64,000 bases of DNA. Source: Acinetobacter pecorum. Lineage in GTDB: Bacteria; Pseudomonadota; Gammaproteobacteria; Pseudomonadales; Moraxellaceae. The DNA lies in NCBI RefSeq assembly GCF_014837015.1, contig NZ_JACSPT010000010.1, forward strand, positions 60,653 through 124,652, given 5' to 3'. A program made the translations under genes and the position numbers. The notes under the pieces were generated by a model, which was not told the origin of the DNA, did not search any database, and saw nothing but the letters and a program-made list of their open reading frames with translations. Positions 26,966-37,116 of this stretch are shown one piece after another (position 1 is the stretch's first letter; each line of letters opens with the position of its first letter).

Positions 26966-27700
26966 ATGAAGTCGCATTTAAAAGTGCATTATTTTCAGCA
27001 TATTGCTGGTGAAGGTTTCGGTAGTTGTTATGAGTTTTTGAAGCAGCATCAGGCGCAAATTACCGCGACTGAATTTTTTGCTTTACCTATAGACCCACCT
27101 CTGGAGATCGAGGCATTGCCTGCAGTAGAAGAGGTGGATTTGCTGATCATTATGGGTGGAACCATGAGTGTGAATGATGAAGCAAATTTCCCTTGGTTAA
27201 AAATAGAAAAACGCTGGTTGCGTCGCTATCTTTCACACGGTAAACCGGCAATTGGCCTGTGCCTGGGCGGGCAGTTGATTGCAAATGCCCTGGGTGCAGG
27301 CGTTAGCCGCAATCCAGAGCAGGAATTGGGATGGACCACGGTGCAGAGGGTAGTCAATCTGCCGGAATCATGTTTTAGCTTGCCGGAGCAGTTCAATATT
27401 CTACAATGGCATAATGAAACTTTTGAACTGCCTAAAGGTGCAATCCATCTGGCAGAAAATGAAGCCTGTCGTAATCAGATGTATCAACTGGGCAGAAATG
27501 TATTGGGTTTCCAGTTTCATCCAGAAATTACACCCGAAACACTCGAGTTGTTTTTGGAAAATGAGGAAGAACTGGGGCAATTCTCAGGAAAATATGTACA
27601 AAACTTGGTTGAGCTAAAAAAAACCCAAAAACAGAAATTTATCGAAGGAAATCATATATTAAACCGTGCGATAGAATATGTTCTAGCAAAAACTGCCTGA
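26966..27700 (+). CDS. Class I glutamine amidotransferase-like protein
   Basis: Single-domain GATase1 protein related to the glutaminase part of GMP synthase. The 244-residue product has the oxyanion and nucleophile segment GLCLGGQLIANALGA (C99), MGGTMSVND upstream, and the His-Glu pair in FQFHPEITPE. No synthase domain is attached, so the acceptor of ammonia is unknown; some relatives cleave gamma-glutamyl compounds. The ATG at 26966 follows a TAGG/GAGGAG region; a TTG at 26957 is a less likely start. Confidence 0.85.
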   Translation: MKSHLKVHYFQHIAGEGFGSCYEFLKQHQAQITATEFFALPIDPPLEIEALPAVEEVDLLIIMGGTMSVNDEANFPWLKIEKRWLRRYLSHGKPAIGLCLGGQLIANALGAGVSRNPEQELGWTTVQRVVNLPESCFSLPEQFNILQWHNETFELPKGAIHLAENEACRNQMYQLGRNVLGFQFHPEITPETLELFLENEEELGQFSGKYVQNLVELKKTQKQKFIEGNHILNRAIEYVLAKTA

Positions 27701-27765
27701 TATTCAATCAATAAGCCATTATTTAAGTCATGAATTTAAAACTTGGATAAAACCATAAAAGAGAT

Positions 27766-27794
27766 TTGCTTATGCAATAAACAATGGCTATAAT
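27766..27794 (+). promoter_or_regulatory. Main promoter of the S10 ribosomal operon
   Basis: TTGCTT (27766-27771), exactly 17 bases, then TATAAT (27789-27794). Start is near 27801, about 170 bases before rpsJ. Confidence 0.8.
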
Positions 27795-27891
27795 AAGCGA
27801 CCCTTCAATAGGAAGGGGGTTAACTGCGAATAAAGTAGTTAACTATCGTTACAGTCGTGGCATCGATCATGACCTTAGTGATAATTCACTG

Positions 27892-27937
27892 CTCTTGACA
27901 CTTGCCCACATTAAAGTGGGGTGAGATGCGTCAAGAG
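27892..27937 (+). promoter_or_regulatory. Leader hairpin before rpsJ
   Basis: Outer stem CTCTTGAC/GTCAAGAG and inner stem CCCAC/GTGGG around ATTAAA form a two-part hairpin in the S10 leader, 35 bases before the rpsJ ATG. In E. coli the S10 leader is the target of L4 feedback. The same role here is inference, as I cannot compare the fold. Confidence 0.6.
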
Positions 27938-27972
27938 TGATTCTTTATATATTTGGCTTGGAGTTTACTGGT

Positions 27973-28284
27973 ATGTCTAACCAGAGAATTCGTATCCGTC
28001 TTAAGTCTTTTGATCATCGTCTGATCGATCAATCAGCTCAAGAAATCGTAGAAACCGCAAAACGTACTGGCGCACAAGTGTGTGGTCCAATTCCAATGCC
28101 TACACGTATTGAACGTTTTAACGTTTTAACATCACCACACGTAAACAAAGACGCGCGTGACCAGTACGAAATCCGTACTTACAAGCGTTTGATCGACATC
28201 GTTCAACCTACAGACAAAACTGTAGATGCATTGATGAAGTTAGATCTTGCAGCTGGTGTTGATGTTCAGATCGCATTGGGTTAA
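27973..28284 (+). CDS. rpsJ: 30S ribosomal protein S10
   Basis: Small-subunit head protein that also pairs with NusB in transcription antitermination. The 103-residue product begins [16 protein letters not shown], the normal S10 start; the frame opens at 27937, but GGAG at 27960-27963 points to the ATG at 27973. First gene of the S10 operon. Its leader carries a consensus promoter and a hairpin. Confidence 0.98.
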
Positions 28285-28344
28285 GGCTTTCGGGTTAATT
28301 AACACTCTAAGTTAATTAGGCCGCTTTTTTAGAGGTTTATGCAC

Positions 28345-28983
28345 ATGGCTATTGGTTTAGTCGGTCGCAAGTGCGGTATGACACGTATCTTTACAGATGC
28401 TGGTGTTTCTGTGCCTGTTACAGTGATTGAGGTTGATCCTAACCGCATCACTCAAATCAAAACGCTTGAAACTGATGGTTATCAAGCGATTCAAATCACT
28501 ACTGGTGAACGTCGCGAATCTCGCGTAACTAACGCTCAGAAAGGTCACTTCGCGAAAGCGGGTGTTGCTGCTGGTCGTCTGGTTCAAGAATTCCGTGTTT
28601 CAGAAGCTGAGCTTGAAGGTCGTGAAGTTGGTGGTACGCTTACCGTTGAAATGTTCCAGGTTGGTCAAGTTGTTGACGTAACTGGTACTTCTAAAGGTAA
28701 GGGTTTCCAAGGTGGTGTTAAGCGTTGGAACTTCCGTACTCAAGACGCTACTCACGGTAACTCACTTTCTCACCGTGTTCTAGGTTCTACTGGTCAAAAC
28801 CAGACTCCTGGTCGCGTGTTCAAAGGCAAAAAAATGGCTGGCCATTTAGGTGCTGAACGCGTAACTACACAGGGTCTTGAAATCGTTGCTATCGACACTG
28901 AGCGTTCAGTTCTTGTTGTTAAAGGCGCGGTTCCTGGTGCTACTGGTGGCGACGTAACTGTTCGTCCTACTATCAAGGCCTGA
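28345..28983 (+). CDS. rplC: 50S ribosomal protein L3
   Basis: Early-assembly 50S protein near the peptidyl-transferase centre. It has 212 residues starting [16 protein letters not shown]. An ATG six bases earlier (28339) is in frame, but AGAGG at 28331-28335 gives better spacing to 28345. The conserved [17 protein letters not shown] loop is present. Confidence 0.97.
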   Translation: MAIGLVGRKCGMTRIFTDAGVSVPVTVIEVDPNRITQIKTLETDGYQAIQITTGERRESRVTNAQKGHFAKAGVAAGRLVQEFRVSEAELEGREVGGTLTVEMFQVGQVVDVTGTSKGKGFQGGVKRWNFRTQDATHGNSLSHRVLGSTGQNQTPGRVFKGKKMAGHLGAERVTTQGLEIVAIDTERSVLVVKGAVPGATGGDVTVRPTIKA

Positions 28984-28994
28984 GGGGAAATAAC

Positions 28995-29597
28995 GTGAAT
29001 TTAAATACTGTTTCCGGCTCTGCTGTTGAATTATCAGAAGTTGCGTTCGGTCGTGAATTTAATGAAGCTCTTGTACACCAAGTTGTTACAGCTTACTTAG
29101 CTGGTGGTCGTCAAGGTTCTAAAGCTCAAAAATCACGTGCAGACGTTTCTGGCGGTGGTAAAAAACCATTCCGTCAAAAAGGTACTGGCCGCGCTCGTGC
29201 TGGTTCTATTCGTAGCCCAATCTGGGTTGGCGGTGGTAAAACTTTTGCTGCTCGTCCACAAGACTGGTCTCAAAAAGTAAACCGTAAAATGTACCGCGGT
29301 GCTATGCAATGCATCCTGGCTGAGCTTGTTCGTCAAGATCGCCTAGTTTTAGTTGAAGAGTTTGCTGTTGCAGCTCCAAAAACTAAAGAATTGCTTGCAA
29401 AACTTAACGACTTGAATGCGACTCGCGCATTGATCGTTACTGATGCTGTTGATGAGAACCTGTATCTTGCTGCACGTAACCTTCCACACGTTGATGTGGT
29501 TGATGCTGCTGCAATCGATCCGGTTAGCTTGATTGCGTTCGACAAAGTTGTTATGTCTGTAGCTGCTGCTAAGAAAATTGAGGTAGAACTCGGATGA
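28995..29597 (+). CDS. rplD: 50S ribosomal protein L4
   Basis: 50S tunnel protein; in E. coli it also represses the S10 operon through its leader. It has 200 residues and starts with GTG after GAGGGGAAA. The extended loop ([19 protein letters not shown]) that reaches into the exit tunnel is intact. Its end overlaps the rplW ATG by four bases. Confidence 0.97.
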   Translation: MNLNTVSGSAVELSEVAFGREFNEALVHQVVTAYLAGGRQGSKAQKSRADVSGGGKKPFRQKGTGRARAGSIRSPIWVGGGKTFAARPQDWSQKVNRKMYRGAMQCILAELVRQDRLVLVEEFAVAAPKTKELLAKLNDLNATRALIVTDAVDENLYLAARNLPHVDVVDAAAIDPVSLIAFDKVVMSVAAAKKIEVELG

Positions 29598-29914
29598 ACA
29601 ACGAACGTATCTATCAAGTCCTGCAAGGACCTGTATTCTCAGAAAAAGCACAAGTTTTAGGTGAAACTGCTGGTGTTCAAGTGTTTAAAGTTGCATTAAA
29701 TGCAAACAAGCTTGAAATCAAAAAAGCAGTGGAACAACTCTTTGGTGTGGAAGTTGTTAAAGTTAACACGACTATCACTAAAGGTAAGTCTAAACGCTTT
29801 GGTAAAACATTAGGACGTCGTTCTGATGTTAAAAAAGCATACGTCACCCTGAAAGCTGGCCAAGATGTAGAAATGGCTGACTTGGGCGATACCGCTGAAA
29901 GCACAGCGGAATAA
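29594..29914 (+). CDS. rplW: 50S ribosomal protein L23
   Basis: Sits at the tunnel exit and docks trigger factor and SRP. It has 106 residues starting [18 protein letters not shown]. The C-terminus is unusually acidic ([16 protein letters not shown]) compared with E. coli L23 (100 residues). Translation is coupled to rplD through the ATGA overlap. Confidence 0.97.
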   Translation: MNNERIYQVLQGPVFSEKAQVLGETAGVQVFKVALNANKLEIKKAVEQLFGVEVVKVNTTITKGKSKRFGKTLGRRSDVKKAYVTLKAGQDVEMADLGDTAESTAE

Positions 29915-29925
29915 GGACGAGAATT

Positions 29926-30750
29926 ATGCCTATTCAAAAATGTAAGCCAACGTCTCCAGGACGTCGCTTTGTAGAGAAAGTGGTTCATAATCACCTTCAC
30001 AAAGGCGCACCATACGCTCCGTTGGTAGAAGCTAAAAAACGTACTGGCGGCCGTAACAACAACGGTCACATCACGACTCGTCACGTTGGTGGCGGTCACA
30101 AGCAGCACTACCGTCTAGTTGACTTTAAACGTAACAAAGATGGTATTCCTGCAACTGTAGAGCGTATCGAATACGATCCTAACCGTACTGCACACATTGC
30201 ACTTGTATTGTATGCTGACGGTGAGCGTCGCTATATCATCGCTCCTAAAGGCCTTCGCGCTGGCGATAAAGTACAGTCTGGTAACGATGCTCCAATTCGT
30301 CCAGGTAACTGCTTGCCGCTTCGCAACATGCCAATCGGTTCTACTCTTCACAACATCGAACTTAAAATCGGTAAAGGCGCGCAGTTAGCTCGTTCAGCTG
30401 GTACTTCAGTTCAGCTGTTGGGTCGTGACGGTTCTTACGCTATCGTTCGTCTACGTTCAGGCGAGATGCGTAAAATTCACGTTGAATGCCGTGCTGTGTT
30501 AGGTGAAGTATCTAACTCAGAAAGCAACCTTCGTTCACTAGGTAAAGCTGGTGCATCACGCTGGCGTGGTGTTCGTCCTACCGTTCGTGGTATGGCGATG
30601 AACCCAGTTGACCATCCACATGGTGGTGGTGAAGGGCGTAATAAAGGTATTCAACCTGTAAGCCCATGGGGTCAAAAAGCTAAAGGGTACAAAACACGTA
30701 CCAATAAGCGTACGACTAAGATGATTATTCGCGACCGTCGCGTTAAGTAA
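29926..30750 (+). CDS. rplB: 50S ribosomal protein L2
   Basis: Essential for subunit joining and near the peptidyl-transferase centre. It has 274 residues with the conserved [19 protein letters not shown] segment, including the key histidine. The start [14 protein letters not shown] follows AAGGACGAG. Confidence 0.98.
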   Translation: MPIQKCKPTSPGRRFVEKVVHNHLHKGAPYAPLVEAKKRTGGRNNNGHITTRHVGGGHKQHYRLVDFKRNKDGIPATVERIEYDPNRTAHIALVLYADGERRYIIAPKGLRAGDKVQSGNDAPIRPGNCLPLRNMPIGSTLHNIELKIGKGAQLARSAGTSVQLLGRDGSYAIVRLRSGEMRKIHVECRAVLGEVSNSESNLRSLGKAGASRWRGVRPTVRGMAMNPVDHPHGGGEGRNKGIQPVSPWGQKAKGYKTRTNKRTTKMIIRDRRVK

Positions 30751-30769
30751 CAAGTAAAGGAATCTGACA

Positions 30770-31045
30770 ATGCCTCGTTCTCTGAAAAAAGGCCCATTCG
30801 TCGATGCGCACTTGTTCGCTAAGGTTGAAGCGGCTATCGCGGCTAATAACCGTAAGCCGATCAAAACTTGGTCGCGTCGTTCGATGATCCTACCGGATTT
30901 TGTTGGTTTAACAATTTCTGTACACAATGGCCGTAACCACGTTCCTGTGATCATTTCTGAACACATGGTTGGTCACAAGCTTGGTGAATTTGCACCAACT
31001 CGTACCTATCGCGGTCACGGTGTTGACAAGAAATCTAAACGTTAA
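30770..31045 (+). CDS. rpsS: 30S ribosomal protein S19
   Basis: 30S head protein that contacts S13 and the A-site finger. It has 91 residues, [12 protein letters not shown] to DKKSKR, typical of the family. Its TAA shares its last base with an ATG of the next frame, so rplV follows without a gap. Confidence 0.98.
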   Translation: MPRSLKKGPFVDAHLFAKVEAAIAANNRKPIKTWSRRSMILPDFVGLTISVHNGRNHVPVIISEHMVGHKLGEFAPTRTYRGHGVDKKSKR

Positions 31046-31053
31046 TGGGTGCT

Positions 31054-31386
31054 ATGATGGAAGTAACTGCTAAATTACGCGGTGCCGCTATCTCGGCACA
31101 AAAAGCTCGTTTGGTTGCAGATCTTATCCGCGGCAAATCTGTTGCGCACGCTCTTAACATTCTTAACTTCAGCAACAAAAAAGCTGCAGTTCTAGTTAAG
31201 AAAGCGTTGGAATCTGCAATTGCAAACGCTGAACACAATAACAGTTTAGATGTAGACGATCTTAAAGTTTCTACGATCTACGTTGATGAAGGCATGAGCC
31301 TGAAACGTATTATGCCACGTGCTAAAGGCCGTGCAGATCGTATTACTAAGCGTACTTGTCACATCACCGTTAAGGTAGGGGTTTGA
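31054..31386 (+). CDS. rplV: 50S ribosomal protein L22
   Basis: Lines the exit tunnel with a long beta-hairpin, a site of macrolide resistance changes in other bacteria. The frame opens at 31045, but [12 protein letters not shown] (31054; a second ATG is at 31057) gives the usual 110-residue length. The loop [17 protein letters not shown] is intact and wild-type in form. Confidence 0.95.
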
Positions 31387-31387
31387 T

Positions 31388-32140
31388 ATGGGTCAGAAGG
31401 TTCATCCAATCGGTATCCGCCTAGGTGTTGTGAAACGTCATAACGCTAACTGGTATGCGAATCCGAAACAATACGCTGAATACTTGCTTAAAGATCTTCA
31501 AGTTCGTGAGTTTTTAACTAAAAAACTTAAAAACGCGATGATCAGCAATATTCTTATCGAACGCCCTACAGGCGCTGCTAAAGTAACTATTAGCACTGCG
31601 CGTCCTGGTATCGTGATCGGTAAAAAAGGCGAAGATATTGAGAAACTACAACGCGAATTGACATCTATCATGGGTGTTCCTGCGCAAGTAAGTATCAATG
31701 AAATTGATCGTCCAGACTTAGACGCGCGTCTAGTTGCTGAAGCTATCGCTTCTCAATTGGAAAAACGTGTAATGTTCCGTCGTGCTATGAAGCGTGCGGT
31801 ACAAAACACCATGCGTGCTGGTGCTAAAGGTATCAAAGTAGAAGTTTCAGGCCGTTTAGGTGGTGCTGAGATTGCTCGTACTGAGTGGTATCGTGAAGGT
31901 CGTGTACCTCTACATACGCTTCGTGCAGATATCGACTATGCGACTATGCGTGCTGAGACTACTTACGGTACGATCGGTGTTAAAGTTTGGATCTTCCGTG
32001 GTGAGATCTTGGGCGGCATGAAACAAGTCATGAACCCAGCTCCAGCAGAAGAACGTCCAGCTAAACGCGGTCGTGGTCGTGGTGAAGGTCAAGAGCGTCG
32101 TGGTCGTCGCAATGATCGTTCTGCTGAAAAAGGAGAATAA
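31388..32140 (+). CDS. rpsC: 30S ribosomal protein S3 with RG-rich tail
   Basis: 30S protein at the mRNA entry, with a helicase role in translation. It has an intact KH domain ([15 protein letters not shown]) and starts [13 protein letters not shown]. At 250 residues it is longer than E. coli S3 (233). The extra C-terminal part is a basic [18 protein letters not shown] stretch, similar in flavour to the tail of the RNA helicase in this window. Confidence 0.97.
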   Translation: MGQKVHPIGIRLGVVKRHNANWYANPKQYAEYLLKDLQVREFLTKKLKNAMISNILIERPTGAAKVTISTARPGIVIGKKGEDIEKLQRELTSIMGVPAQVSINEIDRPDLDARLVAEAIASQLEKRVMFRRAMKRAVQNTMRAGAKGIKVEVSGRLGGAEIARTEWYREGRVPLHTLRADIDYATMRAETTYGTIGVKVWIFRGEILGGMKQVMNPAPAEERPAKRGRGRGEGQERRGRRNDRSAEKGE

Positions 32141-32143
32141 TCC

Positions 32144-32557
32144 ATGTTGCAACCTAAGCGTACTAAATTCCGTAAAGTGCAGAAAGGCCGTAACACTGGT
32201 CTAGCACACCGCGGTAGCACAGTATCTTTCGGTACTATTGCACTTAAATCAGTTGAACGTGGTCAAATGACTGCGCGTCAAATTGAAGCAGCGCGTCGTA
32301 CAATTAGCCGTCGTATTAAGCGTGGTGGTAAGATCTTTATCCGTGTATTCCCGGACAAGCCGATTACTTCTAAGCCTCTTGAAGTGCGTATGGGTAAAGG
32401 TAAAGGTTCTGTGGAATATTGGGTTTGCCAAATCAAACCAGGTAAAGTCTTGTACGAAATTGATGGTGTTAACGAAGAACTGGCTCGCGAAGCGTTTACG
32501 CTTGCAGCAGCTAAGCTTCCGTTTAAAACCGCTATCGTGACTCGGACGGTAATGTAA
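32144..32557 (+). CDS. rplP: 50S ribosomal protein L16
   Basis: Late-assembly 50S protein that positions the A-site tRNA. It has 137 residues starting [19 protein letters not shown], with the conserved [15 protein letters not shown] segment containing the arginine that is hydroxylated in E. coli. Its stop overlaps the rpmC ATG by one base. Confidence 0.98.
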   Translation: MLQPKRTKFRKVQKGRNTGLAHRGSTVSFGTIALKSVERGQMTARQIEAARRTISRRIKRGGKIFIRVFPDKPITSKPLEVRMGKGKGSVEYWVCQIKPGKVLYEIDGVNEELAREAFTLAAAKLPFKTAIVTRTVM

Positions 32558-32754
32558 TGAAAACTAAAGATCTACGTGAAAAGTCGGTAGAAGAGTTGAC
32601 AGCTTTGCTTGATGAGCAACAGCTTAACCAATTCCGTCTTCGTATGGCGAAAGCAACTGGTCAATTGGGTAAATCGCATGAAGTTGCACTTACTCGTCAG
32701 ACTATTGCTCGTATTAAGACCCTCCTTACCGAAAAACAGGGGAACGGACAATGA
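32557..32754 (+). CDS. rpmC: 50S ribosomal protein L29
   Basis: Small two-helix 50S protein at the tunnel exit, next to L23. It has 65 residues starting [14 protein letters not shown] with the family end [11 protein letters not shown]. Its TGA overlaps the rpsQ ATG by four bases. Confidence 0.97.
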   Translation: MKTKDLREKSVEELTALLDEQQLNQFRLRMAKATGQLGKSHEVALTRQTIARIKTLLTEKQGNGQ

Positions 32755-33008
32755 GTGATAAAACAGTCCGCACGTTAACTGGCAAAGTTGTAAGCGACAA
32801 GATGGATAAATCTATCGTTGTGCTTATTGAACGCCAAGTTCAACACCCGTTGTATGGCAAATTAATCCGCCGTTCAACAAAATTACATGCTCATGATGAG
32901 AACAACACAGCGAAAGCTGGTGATGTTGTAACCATTAAAGAAAGCCGCCCAATTTCTAAAACTAAGTCTTGGACTCTAGTTGAAGTTGTTGAAGCAGCTG
33001 CTGAGTAA
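32751..33008 (+). CDS. rpsQ: 30S ribosomal protein S17
   Basis: OB-fold protein that binds 16S rRNA early in 30S assembly. It has 85 residues with the conserved [15 protein letters not shown] and the [20 protein letters not shown] end. Last gene of the S10 operon; a structured 91-base spacer follows. Confidence 0.97.
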   Translation: MSDKTVRTLTGKVVSDKMDKSIVVLIERQVQHPLYGKLIRRSTKLHAHDENNTAKAGDVVTIKESRPISKTKSWTLVEVVEAAAE

Positions 33009-33099
33009 TTAACGTTCTTGTTGCATCATCGGTCAATTTCGAGTACTCTTTGAGCCTTTCGAAATTTCGACCGGTGTTGCTCGGTTTTGGAGTAGGGCA
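33009..33099 (+). promoter_or_regulatory. Structured spacer between S10 and spc operons
   Basis: CGGTC (33030-33034) plus AATTTCG (33035-33041) can pair with CGAAATT (33060-33066) and GACCG (33069-33073), leaving a two-base bulge and a loop that itself contains the palindrome GAGTACTC. This makes a strong hairpin 27 bases before the rplN ATG. It may be a regulatory leader, a processing site or an attenuator. Confidence 0.5.
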
Positions 33100-33468
33100 A
33101 TGATTCAGACCGAAACTATGCTCGACGTAGCAGACAACAGTGGTGCACGCCGCGTACAATGTATTAAAGTACTTGGTGGCTCGCATCGTCGTTATGCTTC
33201 TGTTGGCGACATTATTAAAGTTACTGTAAAAGAAGCAATTCCACGCGCACGTGTTAAAAAAGGTGACGTGATGAATGCGGTTGTGGTTCGTACAAAATTC
33301 GGTATCCGTCGTGCAGACGGTTCAGTGATTCGTTTCGACGATAACGCTGCTGTTATTTTGAACAACAACAAAGCGCCGATTGCAACTCGTATTTTCGGAC
33401 CAGTGACTCGTGAACTTCGTACTGAACAGTTCATGAAAATTATTTCATTGGCTCCTGAAGTTCTATAA
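33100..33468 (+). CDS. rplN: 50S ribosomal protein L14
   Basis: 50S protein in the intersubunit bridge, contacting L19 and 16S rRNA. It has 122 residues starting [20 protein letters not shown], normal in length. First gene of the spc group; GGAGTAGGG is its ribosome site. Confidence 0.98.
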   Translation: MIQTETMLDVADNSGARRVQCIKVLGGSHRRYASVGDIIKVTVKEAIPRARVKKGDVMNAVVVRTKFGIRRADGSVIRFDDNAAVILNNNKAPIATRIFGPVTRELRTEQFMKIISLAPEVL

Positions 33469-33477
33469 GAGGCGATC

Positions 33478-33795
33478 ATGGCTAAGATTAAAAAAGGCGA
33501 TCAAGTAATTGTGATCGCAGGTAAAGAAAAAGGCAAACAGGGTACTGTTCTGTCTGTTTCTAATGACCGTGTTAAGGTTGAAGGCCTTAACTTGGTGAAG
33601 AAGCATCAGAAGCCGAACCGTGCTACAGGCGCTGAAGGTAGCGTTGTAACTCAGGAAGCTTCGCTTCATATTTCAAACGTGGCAGTTTTTAATGCTACAA
33701 CCCAAAAGGCTGACCGTGTTGGTTACCAAGTGATTGATGGCGTGAAAACTCGCGTATTCAAATCAAATGGTGAATCAGTGGCGGTAGCGAAGTAA
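33478..33795 (+). CDS. rplX: 50S ribosomal protein L24
   Basis: Assembly-initiating 50S protein with a KOW motif (GKEKGKQGTVLSV). It has 105 residues starting MAKIKKGDQVIVIAGK, normal for the family. It follows rplN by nine bases. Confidence 0.98.
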   Translation: MAKIKKGDQVIVIAGKEKGKQGTVLSVSNDRVKVEGLNLVKKHQKPNRATGAEGSVVTQEASLHISNVAVFNATTQKADRVGYQVIDGVKTRVFKSNGESVAVAK

Positions 33796-33811
33796 TAGGT
33801 TGATATAGGCC

Positions 33812-34348
33812 ATGGCCAGACTTAAAACACGTTACAATGACGAACTTAAAGCTCAGTTACAAGAGGTATTGGGCGTTAAGAATGTGATGGAGATTCCTCG
33901 CATCACTAAAATCACGATCAACATGGGTGTTGGCGCGGCTGCTGCTGACAAAAAACTCCTTGATGGTGCTCTTTCAGATATGCAAGCTATCGCTGGTCAA
34001 AAACCAGTACTTACGTTAGCTCGTAAATCAATCGCTGGTTTTAAAATCCGTGATGGTTGGCCGATCGGTTGTAAAGTTACTTTACGCGGCGAACGCATGT
34101 ACGAATTCTTGGACCGTTTGATCTCGATTGCGATCCCTCGTATTCGTGACTTCCGTGGTTTCTCTGCGAAATCATTCGACGGTCGTGGTAACTACTCAAT
34201 GGGTCTTAAGGAACAAATCATGTTCCCTGAAATCGATTTTGACAAGATTGATCGTATTCGTGGTATGGATATTACCATTACTACGACTGCTCGCACCGAT
34301 GACGAAGGCCGTGCGCTTATGCGTGCATTCGGCTTCCCGTTCAAATAA
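33812..34348 (+). CDS. rplE: 50S ribosomal protein L5
   Basis: Binds 5S rRNA in the central protuberance. It has 178 residues starting [10 protein letters not shown], with the conserved [21 protein letters not shown] segment. In E. coli the S8 target is at the L5 start; I cannot confirm it here. Confidence 0.98.
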   Translation: MARLKTRYNDELKAQLQEVLGVKNVMEIPRITKITINMGVGAAAADKKLLDGALSDMQAIAGQKPVLTLARKSIAGFKIRDGWPIGCKVTLRGERMYEFLDRLISIAIPRIRDFRGFSAKSFDGRGNYSMGLKEQIMFPEIDFDKIDRIRGMDITITTTARTDDEGRALMRAFGFPFK

Positions 34349-34357
34349 GAGGTCGAT

Positions 34358-34663
34358 ATGGCTAAGAAAGGTATGATTAATCGCGAATTGAAACGCGAAG
34401 CTACTGTTGCTAAATACGCTGCAAAACGTGCTGAATTAAAAGCTGTTATTGCAAACGTAAATGCATCAGACGAAGAACGTTTCGAAGCGATGATGAAATT
34501 ACAAGCATTACCACGTAATGCATCTCCAGTACGTCTACGTAACCGTTGTGGTTTAACTGGTCGTCCTCATGGTTACTTCCGTAAGTTCGGTTTAAGCCGT
34601 AACAAATTACGTGAAACAGTAATGCAAGGTGATGTACCTGGCGTTGTTAAGGCAAGCTGGTAA
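34358..34663 (+). CDS. rpsN: 30S ribosomal protein S14 (zinc-free form)
   Basis: 30S head protein. It has 101 residues, the long form; the CxxC pairs of the zinc-binding form are absent, with one Cys in [12 protein letters not shown]. The conserved end [18 protein letters not shown] is present. Confidence 0.98.
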   Translation: MAKKGMINRELKREATVAKYAAKRAELKAVIANVNASDEERFEAMMKLQALPRNASPVRLRNRCGLTGRPHGYFRKFGLSRNKLRETVMQGDVPGVVKASW

Positions 34664-34675
34664 GGAGCACTATAG

Positions 34676-35071
34676 ATGAGTATGCAAGATACCGTTGCCG
34701 ACATGCTAACACGTGTTCGTAACGCACAAATGGCGAAGAAACAATCTGTTTCTATGCCTAATTCTAAGTTGAAAGTAGCAATTGCTAACTTACTTCAACA
34801 AGAAGGTTATATTTCAAACGTAGAAGTTGCGGATGCTGAAGGCAAACCAACTCTTACTTTGACTTTAAAGTATTTCGAAGGCAAACCAGTTATTGAAACT
34901 GTGAAACGCGTAAGCCGTCCAGGTCTACGTCAGTATCGCGGTAAAGATGCACTTCCAAGCGTTAAGCAAGGTTTAGGTATTGCAATTGTTTCTACAAGCA
35001 AAGGCATCATGACTGATCGCGCTGCACGTGCTGCAGGCGTTGGTGGTGAAGTTATTGCTTTTGTTTCTTAA
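34676..35071 (+). CDS. rpsH: 30S ribosomal protein S8
   Basis: Central-domain 16S rRNA binder and, in E. coli, the translational repressor of the spc operon. It has 131 residues starting [18 protein letters not shown], with the [13 protein letters not shown] motif intact. Confidence 0.98.
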   Translation: MSMQDTVADMLTRVRNAQMAKKQSVSMPNSKLKVAIANLLQQEGYISNVEVADAEGKPTLTLTLKYFEGKPVIETVKRVSRPGLRQYRGKDALPSVKQGLGIAIVSTSKGIMTDRAARAAGVGGEVIAFVS

Positions 35072-35084
35072 TAGGTGATTCCTC

Positions 35085-35618
35085 ATGTCTCGTGTGGCTA
35101 AAGCCCCAGTAACTGTACCTAACGGTGTAACAGTTACTCAGAACGGCCGGCAGGTCGAAGTGAAAGGCACTAAAGGTACATTGTCTTTCAACCTGCATGC
35201 GCTGGTCGAGCTTAAACAGGAAGACGGTACATTAGCTATTGCTCCAGTAGAAGAGTCGAAAGACGCTTGGATGCAAGCTGGTACTGCTCGCGCTGTGCTT
35301 AACAACCTTGTAAAAGGTGTGAGCGAAGGTTTCGAACGTAAGTTACAGCTTATCGGTGTTGGTTATAAAGCTGCGGTTAAAGGTGACGTTGTTCATCTTA
35401 ACCTTGGTTTCTCTCACCCGATCGATTATGCACTTCCTGCAGGTGTAACTGCTGAAACTCCAACTGCAACTGAAATCATTCTTAAATCTGCTGATAAAGC
35501 AGCTTTAGGACAGGTTGCTGCAGATATCCGTGGTTACCGTCCACCAGAGCCATATAAAGGCAAAGGTGTTCGTTATTCTGACGAAGTTGTACTTCGTAAA
35601 GAAGCTAAGAAGAAATAA
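35085..35618 (+). CDS. rplF: 50S ribosomal protein L6
   Basis: 50S protein near the factor-binding site. It has 177 residues starting [17 protein letters not shown], with the conserved [18 protein letters not shown] end. Confidence 0.98.
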   Translation: MSRVAKAPVTVPNGVTVTQNGRQVEVKGTKGTLSFNLHALVELKQEDGTLAIAPVEESKDAWMQAGTARAVLNNLVKGVSEGFERKLQLIGVGYKAAVKGDVVHLNLGFSHPIDYALPAGVTAETPTATEIILKSADKAALGQVAADIRGYRPPEPYKGKGVRYSDEVVLRKEAKKK

Positions 35619-35632
35619 GGCGCGAGGTTCTT

Positions 35633-35983
35633 ATGAACGAAAAGAAACAATCCCGTTTGCGTCGTGCGAAAAGCACACGCTTGCACATCCGTGCATTGGG
35701 TGCGACTCGTTTGTGTGTAAACCGCACTCCGCGTCACATCTATGCTCAAGTTATCTCTGCAGATGGTGGCAAAGTATTAGCGCAAGCTTCTACTTTAGAC
35801 GCTACTCTACGTGCGGGTACAACTGGTAACGTTGAAGCAGCTCAAAAAGTAGGTGCTTTAATCGCAGAACGCGCTAAAGCAGCTGGTGTTACTAAAGTTG
35901 CATTTGACCGTTCTGGTTTTAAATATCATGGTCGTATCAAAGCCTTGGCTGATGCTGCTCGTGAAAACGGCTTGGAGTTCTAA
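35633..35983 (+). CDS. rplR: 50S ribosomal protein L18
   Basis: Binds 5S rRNA with L5. It has 116 residues starting [20 protein letters not shown], with the typical [20 protein letters not shown] end. The rpsE ATG begins three bases after its stop. Confidence 0.98.
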   Translation: MNEKKQSRLRRAKSTRLHIRALGATRLCVNRTPRHIYAQVISADGGKVLAQASTLDATLRAGTTGNVEAAQKVGALIAERAKAAGVTKVAFDRSGFKYHGRIKALADAARENGLEF

Positions 35984-35985
35984 TC

Positions 35986-36483
35986 ATGGCTAAAGTTGAA
36001 CAAAACGAAGGTCTTGTTGAAAAGCTGGTTGCCGTTGATCGTGTAGCCAAAGTTGTTAAGGGTGGTCGTATCTTCTCTTTCACAGCATTAACTGTTGTGG
36101 GTGATGGTAATGGTCGCGTAGGTTTTGGTCGTGGTAAAGCACGTGAAGTTCCAGCTGCTATCTCTAAAGCACTTGAAGCTGCTCGTCGCAATATGATTAC
36201 TGTTGACCTTGTTGATGGTACGTTACAGCATCCAATTCATGCACGTCACGGCGCTAGTCGCGTATTCATGCAGCCTGCCTCTGAAGGTACAGGTGTAATT
36301 GCTGGTGGCGCTATGCGTGCAGTTCTAGAAGCTGTAGGCGTACGTAACGTGTTGACTAAATGCCGTGGTTCTACTAACGCTGCTAACGTAGTAAACGCAA
36401 CTTTCAATGGTTTGCGTGATATGACTACTCCTGAAAAGGTTGCTGCGAAACGTGGTCTTTCAGTAGAACAAATTCAAGGGTAA
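35986..36483 (+). CDS. rpsE: 30S ribosomal protein S5
   Basis: 30S body protein at the decoding and mRNA-entry region. It has 165 residues with the double-stranded RNA-binding core [19 protein letters not shown] and the fidelity loop. Normal length. Confidence 0.98.
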   Translation: MAKVEQNEGLVEKLVAVDRVAKVVKGGRIFSFTALTVVGDGNGRVGFGRGKAREVPAAISKALEAARRNMITVDLVDGTLQHPIHARHGASRVFMQPASEGTGVIAGGAMRAVLEAVGVRNVLTKCRGSTNAANVVNATFNGLRDMTTPEKVAAKRGLSVEQIQG

Positions 36484-36489
36484 TCAATC

Positions 36490-36666
36490 ATGAAAACGAT
36501 TAAAGTTACCCAGACTAAATCTGCATCGCACCGCTTGAAAAATCACAAGCTTAGCCTGCAAGGTTTAGGTCTGCGTCGTATTGGTCATACTGTAGAAGTG
36601 TTAGACACACCTTCTAACCGTGGTATGATCAACCAAGTCTACTATATGGTTAGTGTAGAGGAATAA
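36490..36666 (+). CDS. rpmD: 50S ribosomal protein L30
   Basis: A short 58-codon gene between rpsE and rplO. It starts [20 protein letters not shown], has the family [10 protein letters not shown] segment and ends [10 protein letters not shown]. Position and sequence match L30 of other gammaproteobacteria. Confidence 0.97.
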   Translation: MKTIKVTQTKSASHRLKNHKLSLQGLGLRRIGHTVEVLDTPSNRGMINQVYYMVSVEE

Positions 36667-36669
36667 GCC

Positions 36670-37110
36670 ATGACTCTGCGTTTAAATACAATTGCACCTG
36701 CAGAAGGTGCTAAACGTGACAACCTTCGTCTAGGCCGTGGTATTGGTTCTGGCGTTGGTAAGACCGGTGGCCGTGGTGTCAAGGGTCAAAACTCACGTAA
36801 GAGCGGTGGTACTCGTCCAGGTTTCGAAGGCGGTCAAACAGCACTTTATCGTCGTTTGCCTAAATTCGGCTTCACTAGCCAATTGGCTTTGAAAACTGCT
36901 GAAGTACGTTTATCTGAGCTTGCTAAAGTTGAAGGCGACATCGTGTCTCTAGAAACTTTAAAAGCTGCGAACGTTGTACGTAAAGACATGACTCGTGCTC
37001 GTATCGTACTTTCTGGTGAAATTACTCGTGCATTCACTATTCAAGGTGTTGCATTGACTAAAGGCGCTAAAGCTGCTGTTGAAGCTGCTGGCGGCAAAGT
37101 CGAGGAGTAA
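36670..37110 (+). CDS. rplO: 50S ribosomal protein L15
   Basis: Late-assembly 50S protein. It has 146 residues starting [20 protein letters not shown], with the glycine-rich [15 protein letters not shown] region. Its last codons contain GAGGAG, which serves as the secY ribosome site. Confidence 0.98.
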   Translation: MTLRLNTIAPAEGAKRDNLRLGRGIGSGVGKTGGRGVKGQNSRKSGGTRPGFEGGQTALYRRLPKFGFTSQLALKTAEVRLSELAKVEGDIVSLETLKAANVVRKDMTRARIVLSGEITRAFTIQGVALTKGAKAAVEAAGGKVEE

Positions 37111-37116
37111 TCCCCA

